This document shows, piece by piece, positions 36,766 to 46,689 of a DNA stretch of 64,000 bases; positions within the stretch are counted from its first letter, which is position 1, and every line of letters begins with the position of its first letter. Position numbers and translations under genes: made by a program. The stretch comes from Tenacibaculum ovolyticum DSM 18103 (lineage in GTDB: Bacteria > Bacteroidota > Bacteroidia > Flavobacteriales > Flavobacteriaceae), in NCBI RefSeq assembly GCF_000430545.1, contig NZ_AUMF01000021.1:1-64000 (forward strand), given 5' to 3'. The notes under the pieces were generated by a model. It did not search any database. It was not told the DNA's origin and saw only the letters and a list, made by a program, of their open reading frames with translations.

Positions 36766-37644
36766 ATGAAAGGAATAATACTAGCAGGCGGATCAGGAAC
36801 ACGATTATATCCTATAACAAAAGGAGTATCAAAGCAGCTACTTCCTGTTTATGATAAGCCAATGATATACTACCCGTTATCTGTATTAATGCTTGCAGGG
36901 ATAAAAGAAATTTTAATAATATCTACACCTATAGATTTACCTAGTTTTAGAAAATTACTTGGTGATGGTACAGATTTGGGAATCTCATTGAGTTATGAAA
37001 TACAACCATCTCCAGATGGATTAGCACAAGCTTTCATTATAGGTGAAGAATTTATAGGAAATGATGATGTTAGTTTAATTCTGGGAGACAATATTTTCTA
37101 TGGTCATGGATTACCTGAAATGTTACTATCAGCAAAAAAAAATGTAGAAAAAGAAAAAAAAGCTACAGTTTTTGGATATTACGTAAAAGATGCAGAACGT
37201 TACGGAGTAGTAGATTTTGACGATACGGGAAACGCTAAATCAATTATAGAAAAACCTAAGGATCCAAAGTCTAATTATGCAGTTGTTGGATTGTATTTTT
37301 ACCCTAATAATGTTATTGATATAGCAAAAAAAGTAGAACCATCAAAAAGAGGAGAATTAGAGATAACATCCGTAAATCAGACATATTTAGAAAATGAAGA
37401 GTTAAAAGTTGAATTGTTAGGACGTGGTTTTGCTTGGTTAGATACCGGCACTCATGATTCGTTATTAGAAGCAAGTCAATTTATCGAAACTATTGAAAAA
37501 CGTCAAGGTTTAAAAATTGCATGCTTGGAAGAAATAGCATTACACATGGGGTATATAAGTAAAGAACAAGTTATTAAATTAGCAGAGCCACTTAGTAAAA
37601 ATAGTTACGGACAATATTTGTTAAATTTAGTAAAAGAAAACTAA
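36766..37644 (+). CDS. rmlA: Glucose-1-phosphate thymidylyltransferase
   Basis: Makes dTDP-glucose from Glc-1-P and dTTP. The 292-aa protein is full length with the nucleotidyl-transferase signature [22 protein letters not shown] at residues 5-26, [14 protein letters not shown], and [13 protein letters not shown] near the C-terminus. It is the first gene of the rmlA-rmlC-rmlB-galE group; its TAA overlaps the ATG of rmlC (TAATG). Confidence 0.96.
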   Translation: MKGIILAGGSGTRLYPITKGVSKQLLPVYDKPMIYYPLSVLMLAGIKEILIISTPIDLPSFRKLLGDGTDLGISLSYEIQPSPDGLAQAFIIGEEFIGNDDVSLILGDNIFYGHGLPEMLLSAKKNVEKEKKATVFGYYVKDAERYGVVDFDDTGNAKSIIEKPKDPKSNYAVVGLYFYPNNVIDIAKKVEPSKRGELEITSVNQTYLENEELKVELLGRGFAWLDTGTHDSLLEASQFIETIEKRQGLKIACLEEIALHMGYISKEQVIKLAEPLSKNSYGQYLLNLVKEN

Positions 37645-38198
37645 TGATTTTTACGAAAATAAAAATTCCTGAAGTGGTAATTATTGAACCGAAAGTGTTT
37701 AATGATGAAAGAGGTTACTTTTATGAATCATTTAATCAACATAAGTTTAATGAAAATATAGAAGAAATTAATTTTGTTCAAGACAATGAATCAAAATCTG
37801 TTTTTGGAACCTTACGAGGGTTACATTTTCAAAAACCACCATTTTCGCAAGCAAAATTAGTACGCTGCACTTTAGGTAAAGTATTAGATGTTGCAGTTGA
37901 TATTAGAGTAGGTTCACCAACTTATGGAGAACATGTAACAGTTGAGTTATCCGAAGAAAATAAAAAACAATTATTTATTCCTAGAGGTTTTGCACATGGT
38001 TTTATCACTTTGTCAGAAGAAGCGATTTTCGCATATAAAGTAGATAATAAATACGCCCCAGAATGTGACTCAGGAATCATTTATAATGATTTAATGTTAA
38101 ATATTGATTGGGGTCTTGATGAAGATAAATTAATACTTTCGTCAAAAGATAAAATATTAACAACTTTTAAAGATTTAGAAAGCCCGTTTGTTTTTTAA
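37644..38198 (+). CDS. rmlC: dTDP-4-dehydrorhamnose 3,5-epimerase
   Basis: Cupin-fold epimerase of 184 aa acting on dTDP-4-keto-6-deoxyglucose. It has DERGYFYESFNQ, FVQDNESKSVFGTLRGLHFQ (catalytic His in GLHFQ), LVRCTLGKVLDVAVDIR and FIPRGFAHGF. Coupled to rmlA by a one-base overlap and followed by rmlB after 28 nt. Confidence 0.95.
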   Translation: MIFTKIKIPEVVIIEPKVFNDERGYFYESFNQHKFNENIEEINFVQDNESKSVFGTLRGLHFQKPPFSQAKLVRCTLGKVLDVAVDIRVGSPTYGEHVTVELSEENKKQLFIPRGFAHGFITLSEEAIFAYKVDNKYAPECDSGIIYNDLMLNIDWGLDEDKLILSSKDKILTTFKDLESPFVF

Positions 38199-38226
38199 TA
38201 GGTTTAGATTTTTTTAAATTCATTCG

Positions 38227-39249
38227 ATGAAAAATATATTAATAACAGGAGGAGCAGGTTTTATAGGTTCACATGTTGTACGGTTATTTGTAAATAAATA
38301 TCCAGAATACCATGTTTTTAATCTGGACGCTTTAACATATGCAGGAAATTTAGATAATTTAAAAGATATAGAAAGTAAACCAAATTACACTTTTATTAAA
38401 GGAGACATTTGTGATGAGATTCTAGTGAAAAGTATTTTTGAAGATCATAAAATAGATGAAGTTATACATCTTGCAGCAGAATCTCATGTAGATCGTTCAA
38501 TTTCTGACCCCTTTTCATTTGTGAAAACAAATGTTTTTGGAACTTTAAATTTGTTAGAAAATGCTAAACATAGTTGGAAAGATAACACTAAAGATAAACT
38601 TTTCTATCATATTTCAACAGATGAAGTATATGGAAGCTTAAAAGAAAACGGTTTTTTTACTGAAAAAACAGCTTATGATCCACATTCACCATACTCAGCA
38701 TCAAAAGCATCATCAGATCATTTTGTAAGGGCATTTTATGATACTTATGATTTACCTATTATAATTTCTAATTGTTCTAATAATTATGGACCAAATCAAT
38801 TTCCAGAAAAATTGATACCACTTTTTATAGATAATATAGCTAATAATAAACCATTACCAGTTTATGGAAAAGGAGAAAATATTAGAGATTGGTTATATGT
38901 AAAAGATCACGCTAAAGCTATAGATATAATATCTCATAAAGGAAGAATAGGAGAAACGTATAATATAGGTGGTGATAATGAATGGAAGAATATTGATTTA
39001 ATTAAGTTATTAATTAAAGAAGTCGATATTTTATTAAATAGAACCTCAGGACAATCAGATTGGTTAATAACCTATGTTACTGATAGGGCGGGGCATGATT
39101 ATCGTTATGCAATAGATTCGACGAAGCTTAAACAAGAACTCGGATGGAAACCATCTTTAAAATTTGAAGAAGGAATTAAGAAAACTATTGAGTGGTATAT
39201 AAAAAATCAAGATTGGACAGTTAATGCTGTCAATAAAAAAAATAATTAA
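38227..39249 (+). CDS. rmlB: dTDP-glucose 4,6-dehydratase
   Basis: Extended SDR of 340 aa with TGGAGFIGSHVVR, AAESHVDRSI, the STDEVYGSL strand, Tyr-x3-Lys in YSASKASSDHFV, and NNYGPNQFPEKLIPL. It converts dTDP-glucose to the 4-keto-6-deoxy intermediate used by RmlC. The final reductase RmlD that would complete dTDP-L-rhamnose is not in this cluster. galE follows with a single-base gap when its start is taken at 39251. Confidence 0.96.
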   Translation: MKNILITGGAGFIGSHVVRLFVNKYPEYHVFNLDALTYAGNLDNLKDIESKPNYTFIKGDICDEILVKSIFEDHKIDEVIHLAAESHVDRSISDPFSFVKTNVFGTLNLLENAKHSWKDNTKDKLFYHISTDEVYGSLKENGFFTEKTAYDPHSPYSASKASSDHFVRAFYDTYDLPIIISNCSNNYGPNQFPEKLIPLFIDNIANNKPLPVYGKGENIRDWLYVKDHAKAIDIISHKGRIGETYNIGGDNEWKNIDLIKLLIKEVDILLNRTSGQSDWLITYVTDRAGHDYRYAIDSTKLKQELGWKPSLKFEEGIKKTIEWYIKNQDWTVNAVNKKNN

Positions 39250-39250
39250 A

Positions 39251-40273
39251 ATGAAAAAAATATTAGTTACTGGAGGATTGGGCTTTATAGGTTCTCATGT
39301 TGTAGTAGAACTTCAAAATTCGGGATACGAAGTAACCATCATAGATAACTTATCAAATAGTAAAATTAATGTATTAGATAGTATAACTGAAATAACAGGA
39401 ATAAAACCAAAGTTTTGTCAATTAGACTTAAGAGTAAAAGAAGAAGTAAAAGCTTTTTTTAAAGAAAATGTAATTGATGGAATTATTCATTTTGCAGCAT
39501 TTAAAGCAGTGGGAGAGAGTGTTGAAAAACCGTTGGACTATTATGAAAACAACATAAATAGTTTAGTATATTTATTACAAGAAATACGTGATAGGAATAT
39601 AGATAATTTTATATTCAGCTCATCATGTACAGTATACGGTCAAGCAGATGAATTACCTATTACAGAAAAAGCACCTATAAAACCTGCTGAATCTCCTTAT
39701 GGAAATACAAAACAAATTGGTGAAGAGATAATAAAAGAAAGCTGTAATGCTTATAATAAAAATGCAATATCATTGCGTTATTTTAATCCAATAGGAGCAC
39801 ACGAAAGTGTTAAAATTGGAGAATTACCTATCGGAGTACCACAAAATTTAATACCGTATATAACACAAACAGCAATAGGTGACCGAGAAAGATTACTAGT
39901 TTTTGGTGATGATTATCCGACTATAGACGGAACAGCTGTTCGTGATTATATTCATGTAGTTGATTTAGCTAAAGCTCATGTAAAAGCTGTAGAACGATTA
40001 ATAAATAAACAAAATGGTCAAAATTTTGAAAATTTTAATATCGGTACAGGTAAAGGAAGTTCTGTAATGGAGATTATTAAGACTTTTGAAAAAGTATCTG
40101 GAAAAACATTAAATTATGAAATAGTTCAAAGGCGTTTAGGAGACATTACAGCTGCTTACGCAGATACAACTATAGCTAATGAAGTATTAGGTTGGAAAAG
40201 TGAAAAAACATTAGAAGAAGCATTACTGTCTGCATGGAAATGGCAAGAGAAACAAACAACTAAAGATTTTTAA
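39251..40273 (+). CDS. galE: UDP-glucose 4-epimerase
   Basis: NAD-dependent epimerase of 340 aa linking UDP-Glc and UDP-Gal (or the N-acetyl forms). Motifs: VTGGLGFIGSHVVVEL, IHFAAFKAVGESV, SSSCTVYG, Tyr-x3-Lys in SPYGNTKQIGEEI, RYFNPIGAHES and VRDYIHVVDLAKAH. Start chosen at ATG 39251; an in-frame ATG at 39224 would overlap rmlB. It is the last gene of the long plus-strand polysaccharide region and ends at a bidirectional terminator. Confidence 0.95.
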   Translation: MKKILVTGGLGFIGSHVVVELQNSGYEVTIIDNLSNSKINVLDSITEITGIKPKFCQLDLRVKEEVKAFFKENVIDGIIHFAAFKAVGESVEKPLDYYENNINSLVYLLQEIRDRNIDNFIFSSSCTVYGQADELPITEKAPIKPAESPYGNTKQIGEEIIKESCNAYNKNAISLRYFNPIGAHESVKIGELPIGVPQNLIPYITQTAIGDRERLLVFGDDYPTIDGTAVRDYIHVVDLAKAHVKAVERLINKQNGQNFENFNIGTGKGSSVMEIIKTFEKVSGKTLNYEIVQRRLGDITAAYADTTIANEVLGWKSEKTLEEALLSAWKWQEKQTTKDF

Positions 40274-40274
40274 A

Positions 40275-40316
40275 ATAAAAAAAGCGGTAAAATTTTAATT
40301 TTACCGCTTTTTTTAT
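40275..40316. terminator. Bidirectional terminator between galE and the LysM lipoprotein gene
   Basis: AAAGCGGTAAAATT (40281-40294) and AATTTTACCGCTTT (40297-40310) form a long perfect stem. T-runs follow on both strands, so it serves both convergent genes and marks the right end of the polysaccharide locus. Confidence 0.93.
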
Positions 40317-40321
40317 GAGAG

Positions 40322-42172
40322 TTATTTAAGCCTTGTTAAACTTAAATCCTTGTTATATTTTACAACGAATAAACCTTTGTTATTAACACTTCCTGAGCCC
40401 TTTTTGTAATAATCAAATTTGTTCTCTACACGAAGTGATACTCCTTCTTTAAAAGTCGTTGTTAGTTCTTTTCCTGAAGACAATCGCATTAGTACATCAT
40501 AGGTAATATCAAAACCTTTAATAGCGTAATCAGAAGGAATTGTATTGTTTTTTCTGTAATAATTTGTATTAAACTTTTTTACGTTTTCAGAAGAATCATC
40601 TGTAAAAACATTAGAAACATAAGTGAAATCTACACTAGCTAACTTATTATTATCTATTTTATTATAGGCTTTGTTTTTTTCTATAGCAAATACATGAATG
40701 CTTATATCGTCAGGTAAGCCAATCATACTATTTAAAACATCAGCAACTGAAACATTTTTATTTGATGTAATGATTACCCAGTTGTGCTTTTTTGTAGTCA
40801 TTTTTTTAGTAAAAAGATCTCTCTTAATATAGCCATCTTTTGGTTTTAAAACATGAATTTTATTTATTGAATCATGAGTTTTTAATTTGCTAATAATCTT
40901 TTCAACTTCCTGATTAGAACTTGCAGCTCCATCGCCTACGACAAAAATTTCTTCACCATTATAGTTTTCTTTTAAATAAGAAATTAAATAATCTGTGTAG
41001 TTACTTTTATCAGGGGCCGATTTAATTAGTTTAGAGGAAGAAAGTTTTTGTTGTTTACTCGAAAAGTGAGGAAAAACAACAGGGATGTTAACTTTATTAG
41101 CTATCATTTCTGTCTTTTCTGAATAAAAAGGCCCAATAATAACATCAGTATTATCTAATTTGCCTTCCTCTAAAATCGTCGGAACGTTATCATCTCTATT
41201 TCCTGTGTCAAAAACATTTACATTTACAGAAATACCTTGTTTTTTAATTGAGTCTATAGCCATTTCAGCACCCAAATAAAAATCGGTAACCATATTGGCT
41301 AAAGAGGCATATTTATTTTTTTTCTTATTAAATATGTTCGTTGCAGAAATTAAACTGTATTTTTTAGCTTTAAAAGGAAGTAAAATTGATAAATTAATAG
41401 ATGTGTTCTCTTGAATACTATCTTTGTAAAAAGTATAGTTTTCATTAGGATTAACATCTTCAATAGGTTTTATTTTTAATAATTGGTCAATAGACAACTC
41501 ATTGTTTACTATATTCGGATATTCGGGATTTAAACGGATTAAATCTTCCTTTGAAATATTATAAAATCGAGTTAAACTATAAACAGTTTCTTTACTTTTA
41601 ACAGTGTGAGTTAAAAAATTTGTTAAAACTTCTTTCCTGTCAATTGTAATTGTTTTTTCAATTGATTTCACCTTCAAAACCTGACCAATACTTAAATCGT
41701 TATTTTTAATTCCAGGAAACTCAGGGTTCCATTTAATTAAATCATCCTTAGATATATTATACTCTTTAGTAATTCTATAAACAGTTTCTCCAGTGACAAC
41801 AGTATGAGTATCGTATTCATATACTGTTTGTTGAAAAACATTATTTTCTGAATTTTCATTAGAATCGTTATCTGAGTTCTCTGTTTTTTCAGAGTCAGTA
41901 ATAACTACTTCGCCTTTATCATTAGAAGAAGGTGAAGAAATTTCTTTTTTTATTTTTGGATTTGGAATAACAATTAGCGTATTCGCTTCAGGTCGTCGGC
42001 TAACATCAGGGTTTAAACGAAGTAAATCTTTCGTTTTCATATCCAGTCGTTTAGCAATGTCACGTATTGTTTCTCCTTCTTGTATTTTATACGTGACATA
42101 CCGTTTTTGTTGACCACAGGAAACAGTAAAAGTTAAAATACAAATTAAAAGTAAAAATTGAAATTTCTTCAT
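40322..42172 (-). CDS. Lipoprotein with three LysM repeats and a periplasmic-binding-protein domain
   Basis: 616-aa protein with a lipoprotein signal (lipobox TVSC, cysteine 19). Three LysM peptidoglycan-binding repeats lie at about 25-70, 121-168 and 187-235, the last two nearly duplicated (YNISK-DLI-NPE-P pattern). Residues 257-616 form a type I periplasmic-binding (Peripla_BP_6/LpoA-like) fold, with ILLPFKAKKY and IIGPFYSEKTEMIANKVNIPVVFP as recognisable core strands. The combination suggests a cell-wall-anchored sensor or a regulator of peptidoglycan synthesis; this is common in Bacteroidota but the function is not known to me. It lies 27 nt after guaA on the same strand. Confidence 0.85.
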   Translation of the reverse strand: MKKFQFLLLICILTFTVSCGQQKRYVTYKIQEGETIRDIAKRLDMKTKDLLRLNPDVSRRPEANTLIVIPNPKIKKEISSPSSNDKGEVVITDSEKTENSDNDSNENSENNVFQQTVYEYDTHTVVTGETVYRITKEYNISKDDLIKWNPEFPGIKNNDLSIGQVLKVKSIEKTITIDRKEVLTNFLTHTVKSKETVYSLTRFYNISKEDLIRLNPEYPNIVNNELSIDQLLKIKPIEDVNPNENYTFYKDSIQENTSINLSILLPFKAKKYSLISATNIFNKKKNKYASLANMVTDFYLGAEMAIDSIKKQGISVNVNVFDTGNRDDNVPTILEEGKLDNTDVIIGPFYSEKTEMIANKVNIPVVFPHFSSKQQKLSSSKLIKSAPDKSNYTDYLISYLKENYNGEEIFVVGDGAASSNQEVEKIISKLKTHDSINKIHVLKPKDGYIKRDLFTKKMTTKKHNWVIITSNKNVSVADVLNSMIGLPDDISIHVFAIEKNKAYNKIDNNKLASVDFTYVSNVFTDDSSENVKKFNTNYYRKNNTIPSDYAIKGFDITYDVLMRLSSGKELTTTFKEGVSLRVENKFDYYKKGSGSVNNKGLFVVKYNKDLSLTRLK

Positions 42173-42199
42173 CTACATTATTTTTTTATTATAAGAACT

Positions 42200-43735
42200 T
42201 TATTCCCATTCAATGGTAGCAGGTGGTTTAGAGCTAATGTCGTAAACAACACGATTAACACCTTTTACATTATTTATTATTTTATTTGATATTTTTTGTA
42301 AAAACTCGTAAGGTAAATTTACCCAGTCTGCAGTCATACCATCTGTACTTTCAACAGCGCGTAAAGCAACTACTTTTTCGTAGGTTCTTTCATCACCCAT
42401 TACTCCAACAGAGTTTACAGGTAGTAACATAGCTCCAGCTTGCCAAACTTTATCATACAAACCATCTTCTTTTAAACCATTAACGAAAATAGCATCTACT
42501 TCTTGTAAAATACGAACTTTTTCAGAAGTGATATCACCTAAAATTCTAATTCCTAAACCAGGACCAGGAAAAGGGTGTCTTCCTAATAAGTCTTTATCAA
42601 TTCCCATTGAAGCACCTACACGACGTACTTCATCCTTAAAAATCATTCGTAAAGGCTCTACTATTTTTAGTTTCATAAAATCAGGTAAACCACCTACGTT
42701 ATGATGACTTTTTATTGTTGCAGATGGACCTCCATTAACAGAAACTGATTCAATAACATCAGGATATATAGTACCTTGTGCTAACCATTTTGCATTTTCA
42801 ATTTGGTTAGCTTCATCATCAAAAACTTCAATAAAAACTTTACCAATACTTTTACGTTTTGCTTCTGGATCAGATAATCCTGCTAGATCTTTTAAGAAAC
42901 GTTCAGAAGCATCTACTCCTTTAACGTTTAATCCCATTCCTTCGTATTGTTTTAACACATTTTTATATTCGTCTTTACGAAGTAAGCCATTGTTTACAAA
43001 AATACAGTGTAAATTTTTACCAATAGCTTTGTGTAATAAAACAGCAGCAACTGTAGAATCTACACCACCTGAAAGTCCTAATACTACTTTGTCATCTCCA
43101 ACTTTATCTTGTATTCCTTTAACAGTTTCGTCAACAAATGAATCTGGAGTCCATGTCTGAGCTACCCCAGCTATAGTAACTAAAAAATTTTCTAATAATT
43201 GTTTACCATCAGTAGAATGATATACTTCTGGATGAAATTGAATAGCATATGTTGTTTCTCCTTCAATTTTATAAGCTGCATTTTCTACATCATGAGTACT
43301 TGCTAATAAAGTTCCGCCACTAGGTAGTTCTTTAATAGTATCTGAATGACTCATCCAAACCTGACTTCCTGTAGAAATACCACTAAAGAAGACTTCGTTT
43401 TCTTTTACAAATGATAAATTCGCTCTACCATATTCACGAGTATTAGATGGAGCGACTAATCCACCAGAAAAATGCGCTAGATACTGTGCACCATAACAGA
43501 CAGCAAGTAAAGGTTTTTTACCTCTAATTTCTGATAAATCTGGGTGTAAGACTCCTTCAGCCCTAACAGAATTTGGACTTCCTGATAAAATTACAGCTTT
43601 AAAGTCGTTTAAATTTTTTGGTATTTTGTTATATGGATGAATTTCACAGTAAATGTTCAATTCCCTAACACGGCGCGCAATAAGTTGTGTGTATTGCGAT
43701 CCGAAATCTAAAATAAGTACGTTGTGTTGTTGCAT
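42200..43735 (-). CDS. guaA: GMP synthase (glutamine-hydrolysing)
   Basis: Converts XMP to GMP using glutamine and ATP. The 511-aa enzyme has the class I glutaminase domain ([17 protein letters not shown], catalytic Cys in [12 protein letters not shown], His/Glu in QFHPEV), the PP-loop ATP pyrophosphatase motif [12 protein letters not shown] near residue 220, and the C-terminal dimerisation domain ending PPATIEWE. Start at ATG 43735; an in-frame TTG two codons upstream is less likely. A TATTTTTG box ends only 4 nt before the ATG, so the mRNA may have almost no leader. Confidence 0.97.
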   Translation of the reverse strand: MQQHNVLILDFGSQYTQLIARRVRELNIYCEIHPYNKIPKNLNDFKAVILSGSPNSVRAEGVLHPDLSEIRGKKPLLAVCYGAQYLAHFSGGLVAPSNTREYGRANLSFVKENEVFFSGISTGSQVWMSHSDTIKELPSGGTLLASTHDVENAAYKIEGETTYAIQFHPEVYHSTDGKQLLENFLVTIAGVAQTWTPDSFVDETVKGIQDKVGDDKVVLGLSGGVDSTVAAVLLHKAIGKNLHCIFVNNGLLRKDEYKNVLKQYEGMGLNVKGVDASERFLKDLAGLSDPEAKRKSIGKVFIEVFDDEANQIENAKWLAQGTIYPDVIESVSVNGGPSATIKSHHNVGGLPDFMKLKIVEPLRMIFKDEVRRVGASMGIDKDLLGRHPFPGPGLGIRILGDITSEKVRILQEVDAIFVNGLKEDGLYDKVWQAGAMLLPVNSVGVMGDERTYEKVVALRAVESTDGMTADWVNLPYEFLQKISNKIINNVKGVNRVVYDISSKPPATIEWE

Positions 43736-43738
43736 GCG

Positions 43739-43746
43739 CAAAAATA
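43739..43746 (-). promoter_or_regulatory. Possible -7 element of guaA
   Basis: Minus-strand TATTTTTG fits TAnnTTTG but lies only 3 nt upstream of the ATG, which would give a leaderless or near-leaderless transcript. The upstream region (43750-43796) holds imperfect ATTTTAGA repeats and no clear -33 TTG, so this is tentative. Confidence 0.4.
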
Positions 43747-43797
43747 GTACTTAGATTTTAGATTTTAAGTATTTGATTTTAGATTTTTTGAAGTTTT

Positions 43798-44862
43798 TTA
43801 ATAGCGGTAAACAATTGCGTTTATATTCATTCCTGCACCAACAGATGCTAGTATAATAATGTCTCCTTCTTTTACTTCTTGATTTTCTATATTTCCTTTT
43901 AAAACCAAATCTAATAAAGTAGGTACTGTAGCAACTGAACTATTTCCTAACTTATGAATGCTCATAGGCATTATGCCATTAGGTACAGGTTTTTTGTATA
44001 ATCTATAAAAACGTTTAATAATAGCATCATCCATTTTTTCATTTGCTTGATGGATAAATATTTTTTTAACCTCATTAATATCTATTTCACTTTTGTCTAA
44101 AGCAAACTTCATAGCTTTTGGCACATTATTTAAAGCAAATTCATAAATTTTACGTCCTTGCATTTTAATGTAACGGACATCCTTATCTAGGTTTTTATTA
44201 AAAGAGTTTCCAAAGAATAGATAATAGACTTCATCTTTAGTAAAGGTTTGAGTGGCGTGACTTAAAATACCATTATTGCTATTTTCTTTTAATTCAAGAA
44301 CACATGCGCCTGCACCATCGCTATAAATCATAGAATCGCGGTCAAATTTATCAACAACTCTAGAAAGAGTTTCGCTACCAATAACCAAACATTTTTTAGC
44401 AATACCTGCTTTTATAAATGCTTGTGCTTGAATAACTCCTTCAACCCATCCAGGGCAACCAAATAAAATGTCATAAGCAACGCAATTAGGGTTTTCTATT
44501 TGAAGTAAATGTTTTACACGGCTCGCTAAACTAGGAAGAATATCACTTTGAATTGCTCCTTCTTTTACATCTCCAAAGTTATGAGCAAATATAATATAGT
44601 CTAATTCTTCAGGGTTTATGTTAGCATCTTTTATAGCGTTTTTAGCTGCAAAAAATGCTAAGTCAGATGATTTATACGATGTTTTAGCATAACGACGTTC
44701 TTCAATACCTGTTATCGATTTGAACTTTTCGATAATTATAGTGTTGCTATTTTCAAAAGAAGTTCCATCGTTATTAAAAAAAGAATTTTCTAAAAATTGA
44801 CTATTATCTTTTTTTATAGAAGGTATGTATGAACCTGTTCCAGTAATTACTGCTGACGTCAT
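43798..44862 (-). CDS. 3-oxoacyl-ACP synthase III family protein (second KAS III)
   Basis: Thiolase-fold condensing enzyme of 354 aa with an intact Cys-His-Asn triad: C136 in LFGCPGW, His in FIHQANEK, Asn in KLGNSSVATVP. It has an insertion of about 25 residues near the N-terminus (residues 22-45) and is clearly diverged from the FabH-like protein at 26871 (INHQ/PHQ site and catalytic-loop sequences differ). It could be a starter-unit synthase for branched fatty acids or a secondary product; no partner acyl carrier protein or ketosynthase lies nearby. It stands between guaA and cdd on the same strand with gaps of 62 and 160 nt. Confidence 0.85.
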   Translation of the reverse strand: MTSAVITGTGSYIPSIKKDNSQFLENSFFNNDGTSFENSNTIIIEKFKSITGIEERRYAKTSYKSSDLAFFAAKNAIKDANINPEELDYIIFAHNFGDVKEGAIQSDILPSLASRVKHLLQIENPNCVAYDILFGCPGWVEGVIQAQAFIKAGIAKKCLVIGSETLSRVVDKFDRDSMIYSDGAGACVLELKENSNNGILSHATQTFTKDEVYYLFFGNSFNKNLDKDVRYIKMQGRKIYEFALNNVPKAMKFALDKSEIDINEVKKIFIHQANEKMDDAIIKRFYRLYKKPVPNGIMPMSIHKLGNSSVATVPTLLDLVLKGNIENQEVKEGDIIILASVGAGMNINAIVYRY

Positions 44863-45022
44863 TGTGATTTTTTAGGATATTATAATACAATTAAAGCATT
44901 TTTAATCAAATTAAGATGCTAATTAGTAGTCATTTTTTTAAAATTATATAATTCTTAAAAAACGAGGCTATAATTAATTTTCTAAAAAAAATGATTGATG
45001 TTTTTTTTGAATCTGTTACTAT

Positions 45023-45505
45023 CTATAGATAAGAGCTATCGAAAGAAAAAGGCAGTAAAGAAAGTAAAGACGTAGTTTTAACAACTTCTCCAATTTCTCC
45101 CATAAAAATAATTTCTATAGGTTCTTTTTGATTAATCTCATATTCAGATAAAGTTTGCCTGCACGCTCCACAAGGACCAACAGGTTTATTAACGATAGTG
45201 TTTTCTGATGCAGCTGTAATTGCTAGTTTTTTTATTTTTATCCCAGGAAATTCAGAACCTACTTTCCAAACTCCAACTCTCTCTGCACACATACCAGAAG
45301 GGTATGCCGCACTTTCTTGATTGTTTCCTAGAACAATGGTTCCGTTTTCTAATAAAAAAGCTGCACCTACTTTAAAATTAGAATATGGAGCATATGCTTT
45401 TGCTCTTGCTTCAATAGCTTTATTCATTAATAATTGATCATCTTCATCTAATTCTGAAAATGTATTAAAAATGGTTGCTGAAGTTTTTACTTCTATTTTT
45501 TTCAT
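45023..45505 (-). CDS. cdd: Cytidine deaminase
   Basis: Zinc enzyme that converts cytidine or deoxycytidine to uridine for pyrimidine salvage. The 160-aa protein has the tetrameric-type motifs: YSNFKVGAAF, the zinc ligand and catalytic glutamate in CAERVG, and PCGACRQ for the remaining zinc cysteines. Its place directly downstream of porV (82 nt, with a terminator between) is conserved in Flavobacteriaceae. Confidence 0.95.
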   Translation of the reverse strand: MKKIEVKTSATIFNTFSELDEDDQLLMNKAIEARAKAYAPYSNFKVGAAFLLENGTIVLGNNQESAAYPSGMCAERVGVWKVGSEFPGIKIKKLAITAASENTIVNKPVGPCGACRQTLSEYEINQKEPIEIIFMGEIGEVVKTTSLLSLLPFSFDSSYL

Positions 45506-45522
45506 AAGAAATAGTATTAGTC

Positions 45523-45555
45523 AAAAAAAGCAGTCTATATAGACTGCTTTTTTTA
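45523..45555 (-). terminator. Terminator of porV
   Basis: A palindrome AAAGCAGTCTATATAGACTGCTTT with A/T runs on both sides forms a strong hairpin. On the minus strand it lies behind the porV stop, before cdd, so cdd either has its own promoter or is expressed by read-through. Confidence 0.88.
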
Positions 45556-45586
45556 TTAGACGAATTTATTAAAAATAAACTAAATT

Positions 45587-46663
45587 TTAATAATCTTCAT
45601 ATATTTCTCCTAAATCAAATGATAAAGAGAAGCGTAAAGTGTTTTCTAATGGATTGTTTACAGCAGATGTGTTTACCAAATAAGATAAATCTAATGTAAA
45701 TGCTTTAGCTGTAAAACCAGTTCCTAAAGTTAAAAATTGTCTTTGCCCTTTTTTTTCACTTTCATGAAAATATCCAGCTCTTAGTGCAAAAGCATTATTA
45801 TATAAATATTCAGCACCTAATGCCCAAGTTGTTTCTTTAAGCTCTTCGCTAAAATCGCGATCTCCTAAAGAAGTAAACATACCGTCAAACCAACCTCTTG
45901 TTGAATTAGGACTTGAAGGTACTAATAGTTTGGTAAACTCTAAATTAAGACCAACAATGTTTTTGCTATCTAATATAAAGTCAAAACCACCACCTAATTT
46001 AGCATTGGTTGGTATGAAATTTTCTTGACCAGGCGTATATTCTACTTTTGGTCCAATATTAGCTATATTGAAACCTAAACGATAGCGACCATTAAAGTTT
46101 CCTAAATTTCGTTCATCAGATTGGTAGTAACCAGAAACATCAACAGCAAATGAGTTAACAGCATTAACATTACTGTCATTAATATCTAAGTTAGAATTGA
46201 TGTATTTTAACCCAATTCCCATTGAGAATTTTTCACTCAACTTCATTGAGTAAATAGCAGAAATAGCAAATTCATTTGGATTTTCTGTTCCAGTACCTAC
46301 ACCATTTAAATCTGTCAATTCAACTTCTCCTAAAGAAAAGTATTTAATATCTACACCCCAAGCAGCGTTTTCTTTAAATCTATTTACATATGAAGCATTT
46401 CCAACAAAAATATCATCAGTTAAATTACGTAACCATGGCGTGTAATTTAAACCAACACTTATTTTGTTTTTATTGAAAACTGTTTTAGCGGGGTTGTGGA
46501 AAATTGAAAAGGCATCAGCAGATGTTGCTACACCTACGTCTCCCATACCACCAGCACGAGCATCAGATGAGATTAATAAAAATGGAGTTGCGGTTGTGAT
46601 TTGTTGTGCTTTGGTTTGAAGGGCAAAACATGCAAAAAACAATAAAAATGATAATTTTTTCAT
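45587..46663 (-). CDS. porV: Type IX secretion system outer-membrane protein PorV (LptO)
   Basis: Outer-membrane beta-barrel shuttle protein of the type IX secretion system, which carries cargo from the SprA translocon to the attachment complex. 358 aa from ATG 46663, with a signal peptide ending near KAQQ and then the diagnostic N-terminal region TPFLLISSDARAGGMGDVG and HNPAKTVF, followed by alternating amphipathic strands to a C-terminal aromatic-rich end. The usual upstream partner porU is not present between porV and gldJ here. An in-frame TTG two codons earlier is not needed. Confidence 0.93.
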   Translation of the reverse strand: MKKLSFLLFFACFALQTKAQQITTATPFLLISSDARAGGMGDVGVATSADAFSIFHNPAKTVFNKNKISVGLNYTPWLRNLTDDIFVGNASYVNRFKENAAWGVDIKYFSLGEVELTDLNGVGTGTENPNEFAISAIYSMKLSEKFSMGIGLKYINSNLDINDSNVNAVNSFAVDVSGYYQSDERNLGNFNGRYRLGFNIANIGPKVEYTPGQENFIPTNAKLGGGFDFILDSKNIVGLNLEFTKLLVPSSPNSTRGWFDGMFTSLGDRDFSEELKETTWALGAEYLYNNAFALRAGYFHESEKKGQRQFLTLGTGFTAKAFTLDLSYLVNTSAVNNPLENTLRFSLSFDLGEIYEDY

Positions 46664-46689
46664 GTACAAATTCGATTGGTTTAGTTTAG

